DNA of 64,000 bases from positions 62,001 through 126,000 of the forward strand of contig MJGA01000030.1 of NCBI GenBank assembly GCA_001910725.1. The letters run 5' to 3'. This stretch comes from Phanerodontia chrysosporium. Its lineage: Eukaryota; Basidiomycota; Agaricomycetes; Polyporales; Phanerochaetaceae. Both the position numbers and the translations under genes were made by a program. Below the pieces are notes generated by a model that ran no database searches, had not been told where the DNA came from, and worked only from the letters and a program-made list of their open reading frames with translations. This document shows positions 1 to 10,474 of the stretch, piece by piece (positions within the stretch are counted from its first letter, which is position 1; each line of letters begins with the position of its first letter).

Positions 1-116
1 CATGGTAGGCTAGCTGGGCCACTAAGGTTTACAAAGTGTAGATGTAGCAACAAGATTCAATAGCACGAGCGGTGCGTGTGCAATTATGCGATCAATATCA
101 GCTATGGAGGGGCTAC

Positions 117-1663
117 TTAATTGGCCTCGGAGTCAGTGTACTGCGTCTTAGCGAAACCAACTTGCGAGTTGGTCGCATCCAGGACGGTGTAGAAGCGCTG
201 CATGAACATGTAGCCGTTGATGAAGTCGAAACCCTCGCCACTCTCGCTTCCCAGCTGCAGGGGTTGTCAATCAGTCGCTGCCTTCGTGGGACCACGCAAG
301 ACGCCACTCACGTCGCCAATGACAAGATAGACATGGTCGTCGTCGCCGCCGAGCGCAGTGTTCAGCGTGCGCGGCCAGATCTGGCCGTTCGCGCTCAGCG
401 ACCAGGTGTTGCTGCCGATCGTAAAGTCGAGCGGCTGCAGCTTCGCGAACTGGTCCTTCGTCAGGCTGAGCATGCCCGTCTTGCTGTCCTTGACCGCGCC
501 CGTCGCGTTGACGTACGCCTGGTAGTGGTCGCTCGCGAGCAGTATCATCGTCGTCCCGCTGTCAACGATGCCGCTCGCCTTCGGCGAGATCACCTGGCCG
601 CCGTACGAGATCGTCTGGTCGATGCCCCAGTAGTCGTTCGCGGGGCTCGCGGACGTGATCGGCGCGTAGCCCACGGGACCCGTGCACTTGCTCGTGTCAG
701 CGCCGCCGAACGTGAGCGCACCAGACGCCTTCTCTGCGTACGGCGGGTAGAAGAGGCCGATCGCCTCGACGCCGATCTTGCCCTGCGCCTTGAGGTTGTC
801 CGCGACGGTGGGTATCTGCTCATTCGAGCCATGGATAGTGCCTGCAGTACGTCAGTATACGCGACTCCTGTGCATCTCCCGTGAAGACGCACCCTGTGTC
901 AAGTCGACGGGCCCGATACCGAGGATTCCGTCGAACGAGCCGTCAAAGCCCGACGATGAGTTCGCGACGCCAATGGACTGGTTCGCGATAACCAGTCCGT
1001 TGCCAAGGTCGACAATGTCGAGGTCTGCAGCGTGCGTAAACAATGGCGATAAGGCGTAATCATCGGAAAGGACAGACATTCTGTTCCAGAAAAGCGTCCA
1101 CTGCCATATGTGGTGCCCTGTGTCGCGTCGCTAGCTCAGCAACGGTGCTTGTGTGTATGGTGAAGCACGTGTACGTACAACCGACTTGCCGGTGTTGTAA
1201 CTGCTGTTCGTCGGCGTGTATGTCTTCTTTGCGCCAATCCAAGTGTTCGAACTTCCGCTGTCAATCAGCAGGGTGTCTATGGTTTCATTTCTAGTCAGAA
1301 AAGCGCCGCGGGAATGAATGACAGCGTGCGACTTGCATTGTGTCGCCGGTTCTCCGACGTTCACTTGGACGGTGAAATCAACCTAGGACACCACTCAGAA
1401 AGCGTGCAAAGGCGATGCTTCGGGTTACTCACCGCGGTGTTCGTTGCGTCTATTGACGCAGACTGCCGCCGCTGAAAGCCACTTGCTTGCATGCGATGCT
1501 TCATGACCATCGCGCGCGACTGGTCAATGTGCACAACCTTCGTCAACTTTGCGAGGTTGATCTCCCCAAGCACGGGCAGCGTCACGGAGAGATCGGCATC
1601 CAGGCCCGGGAGCGCGTGTGCCCCGTACGCGGTCGCCAGGAGGACGAAGGAGAGCAGCTTCAT
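117..1663 (-). CDS. Secreted aspartic protease (family A1, polyporopepsin-like)
   Basis: A pepsin-family endopeptidase of about 400 residues, expected to be secreted and active in acid. The start at 1663 gives a hydrophobic signal peptide (MKLLSFVLLATAYGAHA), then a propeptide of about 60 residues ending near FQRRQSA. The first catalytic Asp lies in LLIDSGSSNTWIGA, the flap region in TYGSGRFSGTEY, and the second catalytic Asp in GIVDSGTTMILL. The C-terminus FDFINGYMFMQRFYTVLD is typical of fungal A1 enzymes. There are six introns. Most are GT-AG, for example 255-311 (GTGAGT...CTGCAG), but 1277-1336 begins with GC (GCAAGT) and is needed to join EPATQY to TLLIDSG. A TATA-like box lies about 90 bp upstream. 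The gene is divergent from the peroxiredoxin gene across 2.3 kb. Family assignment is firm; a role in nutrition or wood colonisation is inference. Confidence 0.93.
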
Positions 1664-1747
1664 AGCGGAGAGTTAGAGACTGTAAATAAAGGAAAGGCTG
1701 GGGAAAAGAGCGACTAGAGAGTGAGATGCTGGACGAACAAAGCAGGG

Positions 1748-1754
1748 TATATAT
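1748..1754 (-). promoter_or_regulatory. TATA-like box of the aspartic protease gene
   Basis: The motif TATATAT lies 85-91 bp upstream of the ATG at 1663. That spacing suits a strongly expressed fungal gene with a short 5' leader. It is assigned from position and composition only. Confidence 0.45.
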
Positions 1755-3843
1755 GCGAGGGGAACGACGCACTCATCACGAGCATCTCGATAGGAACCCT
1801 GAGCGCGGAAGTAGGTATTCCCTCGCCAGAATGGACGGCTTCTCCGAGAGACGAGGGCGTCGTTCGGTTCGGGCGTGGATCATGCTTCACGCTTACGCGC
1901 ATCGCAACCGCGCGCTGGGTGGCGACCACACTGCGAGCACGCCCGCGACTGGTGCAGGACAGGGCAAGGGCCCTCGTTTGCGTGGAGCGTCATAGGCCAA
2001 GGCCACGCTAGAAGCATCACATCTCGTGGGCTTTAGCGAGCGGTCTCCGCTGATAGACTTTTGCTCGGGCATTTGCGTGCGTGCGTATCTCGCCGACGCG
2101 TCGGCGGGCACCCACGGGCACACGCTGTCTCGGACTTCGGCTGCAGTACTTGTCGAGGTTACCGGCTCCGCCGCGGCGTCGACCCGTGCGCAGCCAGCGG
2201 CCTGCACGTCCTCCGAAATGCCATGCGTGTTCCGGGTGCATGTCATGCATGCAGAGCGTCCGAACGGCGGTCACCGACATTGAGAATGAACTGTTATGCC
2301 AATCAGGCACACCTGGCAGAAGGAAAGGAGCCGACAGTTCCTCTGGGCATGACTGCGCCGGCGGGTAAGCTGGTCACCGTCGTACAGACGAGGTCACTGG
2401 CGGTACGAGACTCGGCGAACGCCAGTCCCCAATGTCCTCGTTCCAGGCTGTGCCCATTATCATGAAACTGGGGATGGAGGAGGAAGCGTACCACACACAT
2501 GCGTGCTTGGTACGCAGGTGCAATGGATATGTGGGATGCCATACGCGCTGGTTGTCGTGGACGTTGTAATATAGCCTCCGAAGGAGGTGTCACACTTCAT
2601 GGACGTGGACGTGGCTGTTGCAGAAGGAATGTAGGTAAGTGTTTGTTTACCCATAGGTTCAGAACCTAATGGATTAATAAAGTTTATCAGTTCCTGTCTT
2701 ACCGATGCGTCTAATCTGCATGTAAGGCTAAGCATACTAAGTAAGTAATCCTAGTAAGTTATGGAGTTAGTTATATGCTGGTGTTCTAAACTACGGAATA
2801 TCGGATTCTTATCATGCCATCCTGGTCGCTCTACTCGCTTTGCAGCAACCGCTATTTATCATGCCGCAGATGAGTACAACTAGCTTTCCGAGTCCAAATT
2901 CAGCAGTGCCTCTCGTTCTACGACGGTGGAACACATTACGGGTTAGCTGTGCACTCTAGGATACAACCAGCTCAGATATAGCGCTAGCGACAGCCGTTGT
3001 AAGTCTAGATCTGGCTCTAAGTACTACAGGATATTTTCCTGAGTTCACTTTGATGGCGCATCAGCGCGCCCGAGTAGGACCCCGAACATCTCTGTCCGCC
3101 CGTGTTGGATCCTTTCAGTGGTCCTTTCAGAGCAGTCCACAAGGAAAAAGGTGTTGAAGCAGAGAAAGCTGTATGTTTCTAGCTACATTACAATCTTACA
3201 ACCGAAAAAAGAGTATATTAGGCTTCTGACAGCGGGAATATAAGCGAGCGAATAGCATGGCTTACGTTCGTGCACTCCGGGATACGGGCATGGCGATCAG
3301 CACTAGGGAAGGGAGCTACATACTAGCTCAAGCACTGCGAACATCTCGTACCATGTTCTCAATGGTTCACGCACGCGTCGACATCACCTCCTTGCGTCAC
3401 TCACAAAGAACGTGACCCGCCGACTCATCCTGCGTCAGCATCGGCACCAATCTCGTCGATCCTTTCCCGGGTAAAGAGCATGGAATAACGCTGGAGCTGC
3501 GCTGCGCTCAAGCTGCGCCGTCCGGCGCCCGGGCTTCGCGCGAGTCGAATTTGTCTCCGCGCAGGTCGAGCGAGGCGTCGCTCCCGGCTTCTGCTGGTCA
3601 ACCACCGACGAGTCTGGCCGTCGACAGTCGCCTCCTGAGCGCTGCATACCAGGCCGAGGACCGCACAGGCCAAGGCGCGGTGAAGGTCGGGGAGACGGCG
3701 CGACTGGTGTGCGATGGTTCGAGAAACAGATAATGAGTCGCGGCCGATGGCAAGCGCGCGGAAGCAAGTCAGCACGCACGTGACCGGTAAATTCCCTAAT
3801 GAGGGGATGACAAACATGCGTAAAGAACGCGAGTTTTTGACGA

Positions 3844-3849
3844 TATAAA
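3844..3849 (+). promoter_or_regulatory. TATA box of the peroxiredoxin gene
   Basis: TATAAA lies 89-94 bp upstream of the ATG at 3938, with a pyrimidine-rich stretch (3880-3900) between, as expected for a highly expressed fungal gene. Confidence 0.55.
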
Positions 3850-3937
3850 TGCGCGCCCCGCCGTCTAGCGCACCCCAGACTTTCCCCATCATCTTGTACC
3901 TTAACCTCGATTTTACGAACTCACGATAACCACGAAA

Positions 3938-4772
3938 ATGGTCGCTCAGGTCCAGAAGCCCGCCCCCACCTTCAAGGCTCAGGCCGTTGTCGACGGTGTC
4001 TTCCAGGATGTCTCTCTTTCCGACTACCTCGGCCAATGGTATGTTGCACTACATTGCAAACGTACGCTCGCTAATATCGCACAGGGTCGTCCTCTTCTTC
4101 TACCCCATGTGAGTTGCAAACGACGCGTCAAATCTGACATGCCACTAACATGTCATCAGGGACTTCACCTTTGTCTGCCCCACCGAGATTCTCGCCTTCA
4201 ACGACTCTCTTGAGGCGTTCAAGGAGTTGAACACTGTCGTTCTCGGTATGTGCATTTGAATGTCTTTCGCGGAGCGCATTCTGATACGTTGCAGGTGTTT
4301 CCACCGACTCTGCCTACTCCCACTTCGCCTGGGCGTCCCAGCCCCGCAACCAGGGCGGTCTCGGCCCCAACCTCAAGCTCCCGCTCATCGCCGACCGCAA
4401 CATGAAGATCTCCCGCGACTACGGCGTTCTCCTCGAGGAGGACGGTGTTGCTCTTCGCGGCCTCTTCATCATCGACCCTAAGGGCGTCCTCCGCCAGATC
4501 ACCGTCAACGATCTCCCTGTCGGCCGCTCCGTCGACGAGACCATCCGCCTCATCAAGGCGTTCCAGTTCGTCGTACGTGTTCATGTTCTTGCTCAGCGTT
4601 GCACGTGTCACTCACTTCCTTGCAGGAGAAGTACGGCGAAGTCTGCCCCGCCAACTGGAAGGAGGGTGGCAAGACCATGAAGGCCGACCCGAAGGGTTCC
4701 CTCGAGTACTTCTCCACTGTCAACACCAATGGTACGGACGACGGTGCGAGGAAGCGCCCCCGCCTCGAATGA
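3938..4772 (+). CDS. TSA1: Typical 2-Cys peroxiredoxin (thioredoxin peroxidase)
   Basis: Reduces hydrogen and alkyl peroxides with electrons from thioredoxin, mainly in the cytosol. Five exons (introns 4039-4084, 4109-4159, 4246-4294, 4573-4625) give 211 residues. The peroxidatic Cys sits in [13 protein letters not shown], the partner Arg region in [15 protein letters not shown], and the resolving Cys in YGEVCPANW near the C-terminus, which makes it a typical 2-Cys enzyme rather than a 1-Cys one. The terminal exon ends [15 protein letters not shown], a basic tail that resembles a nuclear localisation signal. A competing donor at 4734 (GTACGG) spliced to the acceptor before 4831 would instead end in TNAQ. 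The start is the first ATG after the TATA box. Symbol is by analogy with yeast. Confidence 0.95.
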
Positions 4773-5292
4773 GTTTCTCGAACCGAGATGCTGACCTTTT
4801 TGTCCTCCCCTTTTGCTCTGGACTACACAGCCCAGTAGACCGTCTTCCCGCTTTCGTCTAACCTCACGACTTCGTTCACGACGCGCGTTCGGTTTCGATT
4901 CGAGTAGACGTGTTTCTGGTAGAGGTGATAGAGCATAGAGCAAAGGCCGGTTAGACTAGAGGCATCCCAACCCCCACTTGATACCTGCTTTGATCATCCA
5001 TACCTCGAATAGGCACCCTCCTCTCTGTCTATCACGCTGCATTTATGTATAGCATATATTCCACGTACTTCAATCATCCTCTTTCACAGATTTTTTGGTG
5101 CACCTGAGAGCTCTGCGTGCCAACGATCTGGCTTGGGCCGACATCTTGCGTCCGTGCCCATACACTTGGCGTGCCATTGGGGTTACCGCGTCTGGCCTCA
5201 GTTTTTGACCACGCCCAAGCTTGGGCTGAGATCTCTGCACTCTTCGATTGCGATGGCTGGCGCCGCATGAGTGGCATATTCATGGTCTCCTT

Positions 5293-5829
5293 CTATGCTA
5301 TCTCGTGTTCTGCAAGAAGCTGCGGGGAAGGAAATACTGTGAGCTTCGTGCAGGGTCGTACAGCGAGAGGACGCACCATGTTCGGGATCCCGTTCGCGAT
5401 AGGGTAGACGTGCCCGCAGTTCGGGCAAACCATCGCGCCCTCATCTATGTGAATCTAGCACGGCCATATCAGCACCGGAACAAACGAGAGAGCCGCGGGG
5501 GACACACCTCGAGCAGTACGTGATGCAGCTTCTGCAGGAATTCGTCGTCGACCATCTCGGGCATCTCTTCTGGCAAAGATTTGTCTCCTAGCTGTGCACA
5601 CGAGGTCAGGACTGCACTGTCACTATACAGGAAGCACATAGCATACCTCAAGTGCGGCATGCACCAAAGCTTTCCACTCGAGACGTGGTAGGAAGCCACG
5701 CACGAACTCCGGGTTGAACTCTGTCTCGCGCATCTCGACCGTGACGTCCTGCAGCTTGAGCGGGAAGTTGTTCGTCGTGCAGCCCTTGGCATGGCATGCG
5801 AGCAAATTGTGAGTAATAAGGCGGACCAT
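5293..5829 (-). CDS. TRM112: Multifunctional methyltransferase activator subunit Trm112
   Basis: Small zinc protein that binds and stabilises methyltransferases acting on tRNA (Trm9, Trm11), 18S rRNA (Bud23) and release factor eRF1 (Mtq2). The start at 5829 gives MVRLITHNLLACHAKGC, the canonical N-terminus with two zinc-ligand Cys; the frame stays open upstream but that sequence is not conserved. Three introns join four exons to 123 residues, close to the family norm of about 120-135. The second zinc pair is in GAMVCPNCGHVYPI, followed by NGIPNM and LLAEHEIA. It is transcribed head-to-head with RRP45, with 223 bp between the two ATGs. Confidence 0.93.
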
Positions 5830-6052
5830 GGCATGCAGCGACCGGAGGGAAAGCTCGTGGCGAGGGGAAGCAGGCTGAGAGCCGAGACTGCAGACCGGAA
5901 GAGGGTGGCGCACAAATTCTCGACTGCCAGGAAGGGAAACGCGGCGGGGCGCGCGTGCGCACAAACATAGCCAAACACTTTGCCCTGCCCGCGGCGCGCT
6001 GTTCCGGGGCTTTGCTCTTCCGCAAACCCAAAAACCCTCGAGCACGACGACC
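5830..6052. promoter_or_regulatory. Shared promoter region of TRM112 and RRP45
   Basis: The 223 bp between two divergent ATGs must hold both 5' leaders and core promoters. No clear TATA box is visible, as is common for housekeeping genes. The spacing suggests a bidirectional promoter. No specific factor site is claimed. Confidence 0.5.
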
Positions 6053-7118
6053 ATGCCGCGCCCACCATCGCCGTCGATACCGGAGAAGGATTTTACGTAT
6101 GGCGCGCTGAAGCAGGGCCTGCGTCTTGACGGCCGGCTCCCGCTCGAGATGCGCACGCCGACGCTCAGCTTTGGGCCCGACCTCGGCTGGGTCGAGTGCG
6201 CAATGGGAAAAACGCGGTGTGTGCTGCTACTTTCCCCGGCATGTACATTCTGCTCACGAGTTCTCTGTAGAGTGCTCGCACAGGTGGACGGGAAGATGGT
6301 GAAGCCAACGCCAGAGCGGCCGCTCGAAGGTATCATCACAATAAATTCAGAAATCTCGCCCATGGCGTCGAGTGACTACGACCCAGGTCGGTAGGTCGGT
6401 ATCTTTCACTCTAGCGTGGCGTAAATGACGGAGCATTGCAGGCCGTCTGACGAGGAGGTGACCATGACGCGGATGTTGGACAAGGTCCTCAGGCGAAGCG
6501 ACGCAGTGGACAAGGAGAGTTTATGTGTGCAAGCGGGGCAGCGGGTACGTTTCCGGTTCAAAAGTGGCAGTAGATGCATGTTTGACATGCACAATAGGTC
6601 TGGCATCTGCGGTTGACGATTCACTGTCTAGCAGACGCAGGGAACCTCCTCGACTGCGCGTGTCTAGCGGGGATCGTCGCACTCAAGCACTTCCGGAGAC
6701 CAGAAGTGGAAGTAGTTGGCGACGAGGTCACAATAGTGCGTGTCGGCCAATACCTGATGACCCCACTACACGCTCAATGAACGTTGATTAGCACCATCCC
6801 TCCGAGCGCGCGCCCGTCCCGCTCTCGATGCACCACACCCCGTACTGCTTTACCTTCGCCTACTTCCCCGACGCGACGACGCAAGCGGTGCTCGATCCGT
6901 CGGCACTGGAACAGCGCCTGTCCGCGGGCGTGCTCAGCATCGCTCTCAACGCGCAGCGCGAGCTCTGCGTCGTGCAGAAGGCCGGCGGCGTGCCCCTTGC
7001 GCCGGAGGAGGTACTGCGCATCATTGATGTCGCCGTGCAGAAGGCGAAGGAGTTGGACGTGCTGGTGGAAAAGAGGCTGAAAGAGGACTGGGCGACTAGA
7101 CATGTGGAAGTCAGATAA
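6053..7118 (+). CDS. RRP45: Exosome complex component Rrp45 (RNase PH-like ring subunit)
   Basis: One of six RNase PH-like subunits forming the ring of the RNA exosome, which processes and degrades RNA 3' to 5' in nucleus and cytoplasm. Five exons code for about 283 residues. Family hallmarks are LKQGLRLDGR near the N-terminus, the PH-fold segment VECAMGKTRVLAQVDG, TINSEISPMAS, SLCVQAGQRVWHLRLT, and the C-terminal domain LSMHHTPYCFTFAYF. The eukaryotic ring is catalytically inactive, so this is a structural and RNA-path subunit. It lacks the long C-terminal extension of metazoan PM/Scl-75; the yeast protein is also short. The final exon (from about 6791) is continuous to the TAA at 7118. Confidence 0.93.
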
Positions 7119-8262
7119 TCCGGTGAGTAATGGACTGGTTACTGAGTCGCGAGCGAGCTTCGAGCCTGACATGTATTATTCATCAAAGCTACATACTTTC
7201 TACCACACCCACCAATTCTTGAAGCTTCATACGTCATTTGTGGCTGTATCGAAGGCTGCATCGGATAGTCGATCTATTGCGATTTCTCTTCCACAAGTAG
7301 CGCCCGTCGTACGCAGAGGGTCTCAACCGCAGAGACCATTATCTGGGTATCTGCGGCGAGTAACGCTGGTCATTTCGATCAACTCAAATGACTCTTTCTT
7401 CTCATACCTGCTGGCACCTGACTCGATCTTGCATGCGGGTACTGCGGGGAAACGACTGTGTGGCGTAGAGCGCCCAGAGTGGCACTACATCTGCACTCCG
7501 CAGGCCTGGCAGCCGACGGGACGAGTGCCGAAACATATCGCCCAGGTTTTGTTCTAGGCGGGTGTAAGCTTAAGTCCATCCGTCATCCATCCTTCTCTGT
7601 CATTCCCTGATCGGGGGCTCTTGAGCTTAACCTATCAATAGCATGCGTCAGACCATTGCATCGGAGTACCAGGTGAGTATTGCCACTGCCAAGCAGACTA
7701 CTCTGACGTGAGACATCCTCGTCTTGCAGCATTCAGGCTGTCCGCAAGGTATTGTGGAATGGACAGAATTTAGGATGGCCCCGCTCTGCAGCTCGACTTA
7801 AAGCGCGGGATGAAGGAGGCTGCTCGCCCGTGAACCCTCCTTGGTGATGCGCTCCTATTTCGTATCCGAGTGAAATGCTGATATCTTCTCCCAGTGACTA
7901 CATTCAGCTTCAAATCCTCTATCTCCCAAACGTAGAGGATGTCATAATCGTCACCTCGCCCAAGTGATTATCGTGCACTCCCCAGGGATACACCGCCGAC
8001 TCAATTGAGGCTCCTCTTCATCGACTCGATAATCACCTGCACTGGTGCCCTGCTCCACACTGACTCACGCCGAAGCTTGCTACAAGCGAAGTCTCTAAGC
8101 GGTACGACGATTAAGCTCAGTCGTACCATGGAATACGGGGAACCCGGCGCCGAGATATGTTGCATGATCTCACATACTGGACATACCATGCGGTCCCGCC
8201 AGGACATGCATATATGCGACGAACGATCAGTACCAGACATTGTATCGCTTCCCATCCGTATC
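7119..8262. other. Intergenic region with one isolated exon-like segment
   Basis: No recognisable gene. At 7642-7672 a 31-nt segment starting with an ATG (MRQTIASEYQ) is preceded by CTTAAC...AATAG and followed by GTGAGT, with a matching acceptor (CTTGCAG) about 57 nt later. This could be an exon of a short transcript or a gene relic. The stretch from about 8000 to 8262 stays open in the frame of the next gene and may be its 5' leader or an extended N-terminus. Confidence 0.35.
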
Positions 8263-10436
8263 ATGAAATCGTTGGCATATTTGACCGCCATTAACGCACT
8301 CCTGCTTGCGAGCCTCTTCAGTATCCTCCTTCTATGGAGACTTACGTGGCAGGTCCTCCGCGTGTATTTCTTGAGGAAGTACACCACGGTCAATGGTCTT
8401 CCTATCCTAGGCCAAAGGCGAGAACAGATGATCCACGGGACTGCCGTTGTATGTGGTGGGAGGTGAGTGTGCGCTCGCCGCTACTTACGGACCACCGCCT
8501 CACCGATCGTACAGCATCTCTGGCCTGATCACCGCCCGCGTATGCTCTGATCACTTTACGAACGTTATCATCGTCGACCCCGAACTCCATGAAGTCGAAC
8601 GCTCGAGACCAAGCACGCGTATCGCACAATACGACTCGCTTCACGGTACGTAACCTACGAATACATACACCTATGCCTTGCTGACGGTCGGAAAGGCTAT
8701 CTCACCTTTGTACTCGAGGGCATGCGTAGGCTGTGGCCGAACTTTGATGATGCGCTGCGGCACGCTGGGGGCTTGTATGTGCTGACTATCTTTGCTCGTC
8801 ATTTGCTTATCGCCCGCCTTAGCGTTGCATCCGGGGACGTCAAACCGTTCTTTAGCGGGACGCTCATGCCTGCGCCGTACGAAGAGTACGCACGAAAAGG
8901 CGCTGGGCTCCCAGAGACCATGTTCGCACGGCGCCACACGCTGGAAAACCTCCTCCGCAACCTCCTGCTCGGCCCCGGGCGCAGACCGAACATCCACACG
9001 ATCGCGGGCACGGTTCGCACGCTCGACGCGGCGCACAGCGAGGGCGGGCCCCTGATCAGCACCGTTGTCGTCCGGCAGCACAACGGCGGGGAGATCACGA
9101 TCAACGAGCCGACGCTCGTCGCCGGTACGCGTCGCAGAGACATGCTGTAGGCCGCGCTGACGTCTCCGCAGACTGCTCGGGCGACAGCCAGGCTGGGCTC
9201 AAGTGGCTCAGGAAGGCGGGCTTCGCCGTCCCGCCCGAGGCGCGCCTCGAGTACGACCAGAAGCTGCACTATGTGACGATCACGTTCTCGGTCTCGCCCG
9301 CGCTCGCGCCGCGGCTCGATGCGCTGCTGCGTGCGGCCGGCCAGGAGCCCCTGGAGCGCACCGGCTGGCTCTACACGTTTGTGCCGCACTACAATGTGTG
9401 CAGCGAGGGCTTTGTGTTCGGACGGATGGACAACGGCACCAGTGCGTATGTTGGCGAGAGAGCGTGTAGCGTGCTCTGACGTCTCGTAGTGCAACTGTGT
9501 TGTGGCGGCTGGGGCGAAGTCACGCTTCCGCGGACGCCACCGGAGATCGAGGGCTTCGTCGCGTCTATGCGCGGTCGCGAGCCTGTGCCCGAGTGGCTGG
9601 TCGAGATGCTGCGCGTGCTCGCGGAGGAGGGCGAGCCGACGTTCAAGCCACTCAGGATCAGTGAGCGACATCAGTAACTCATACTCAGGGCCCAGGACTG
9701 ATGCATCGCTAGGGCCATGCTCGTACATTCGGTACCAAGACGTACAGGGCCTCCCCACGAACTTTATCGCCGTAGGCGATGCAATGCTCCAACTCAACCC
9801 TATATATGCGTACGACATCATACCGCTACCTGTGCCATCTCGGATGCTGACCGTCGCCCAGCCAGGGATGCAGCAAAGCGATGATGGGCGCGGTATCGCT
9901 GAACACCCTTCTCGCGTCCTGCCATCCGGTGAAGCGCGTTGGCGGCGCAGTGGCCATGCCCGCCGACTTTGGCCGCCGATACTTTGAGGCGGTGGGCGGC
10001 CATGGCGACGCTCTATGGTACGTGCCGTTCGGCCTCCGTAACCTGCCCCGCGCTGACCCACCCAACCCAGGGAATCGACCAAGACGTTTGGTGAGTATAT
10101 ACATTTAACGCTATCTTCTACTCAGGGGCTAATCAATCTGCAGACTACGGGTTTTCCAGCACTCGACCAGTCAAGGGAGAGTCGCTCGAGTGCGGGTCCT
10201 TTGCCCGGTGGTATCTCGACCACTTTATCGATGCAGCTCTCAAGGTACACACTGCCCGGTGCTTTCATATTGTCTGACTAAACGATACACCGTTTGTCTA
10301 GGACCCTGAGCTTGCGTCGTGTATGTGGCACGTCCGCATGCTGCTCGCGCCCCCGACGGATATGTTCGCGCCCAAGGTGCTGTGGAAGCTGGCCAGCCGC
10401 ACGCTGCGGACGCACATCGCGCACATCAGAGCATGA
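8263..10436 (+). CDS. FAD-dependent oxidoreductase with N-terminal membrane anchor
   Basis: A flavoprotein monooxygenase-like protein, probably using FAD and NAD(P)H. About ten introns (for example 8463-8514, 8646-8695, 8775-8822) are needed to keep the conserved frame. The dinucleotide-binding motif is VVCGGSISGLITARV followed by the acidic strand end VIIVDPE. A second FAD segment is TNFIAVGDAMLQLNP (GD motif), followed by YAQGCSKAMMGAVSLNTLL. Central motifs VADCSGDSQAGLKWLR and LHYVTITFSVSP match a family common in agaricomycetes and annotated only as FAD/NAD(P)-binding. Upstream of the Rossmann fold is a hydrophobic stretch (AINALLLASLFSILLLW), suggesting an anchored form. The substrate is unknown. 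It ends 38 bp from the convergent nuclease gene. Confidence 0.85.
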
Positions 10437-10474
10437 GAGACGGTAGACTCCGCATATCGAACGGTATTGTACAT

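Larger units (their letters stand above)
1664..3937. other. Intergenic region between protease and peroxiredoxin
   Basis: About 2.3 kb with no gene I can recognise. The left half (to about 2500) has moderate GC and several overlapping open frames in both directions, none with domain character or a consistent splice pattern. From about 2600 to 3300 it is AT-richer and clearly noncoding. It holds the TATA boxes of both flanking genes and one copy of the GGCGCATCA motif at 3055-3063. Confidence 0.6.

Noticed and set aside
8799..10082. 427-codon open frame on the minus strand
   Set aside because: Lies antisense to the FAD oxidoreductase exons and introns; its translation is Arg-rich without domains, and the plus-strand frame explains the sequence.
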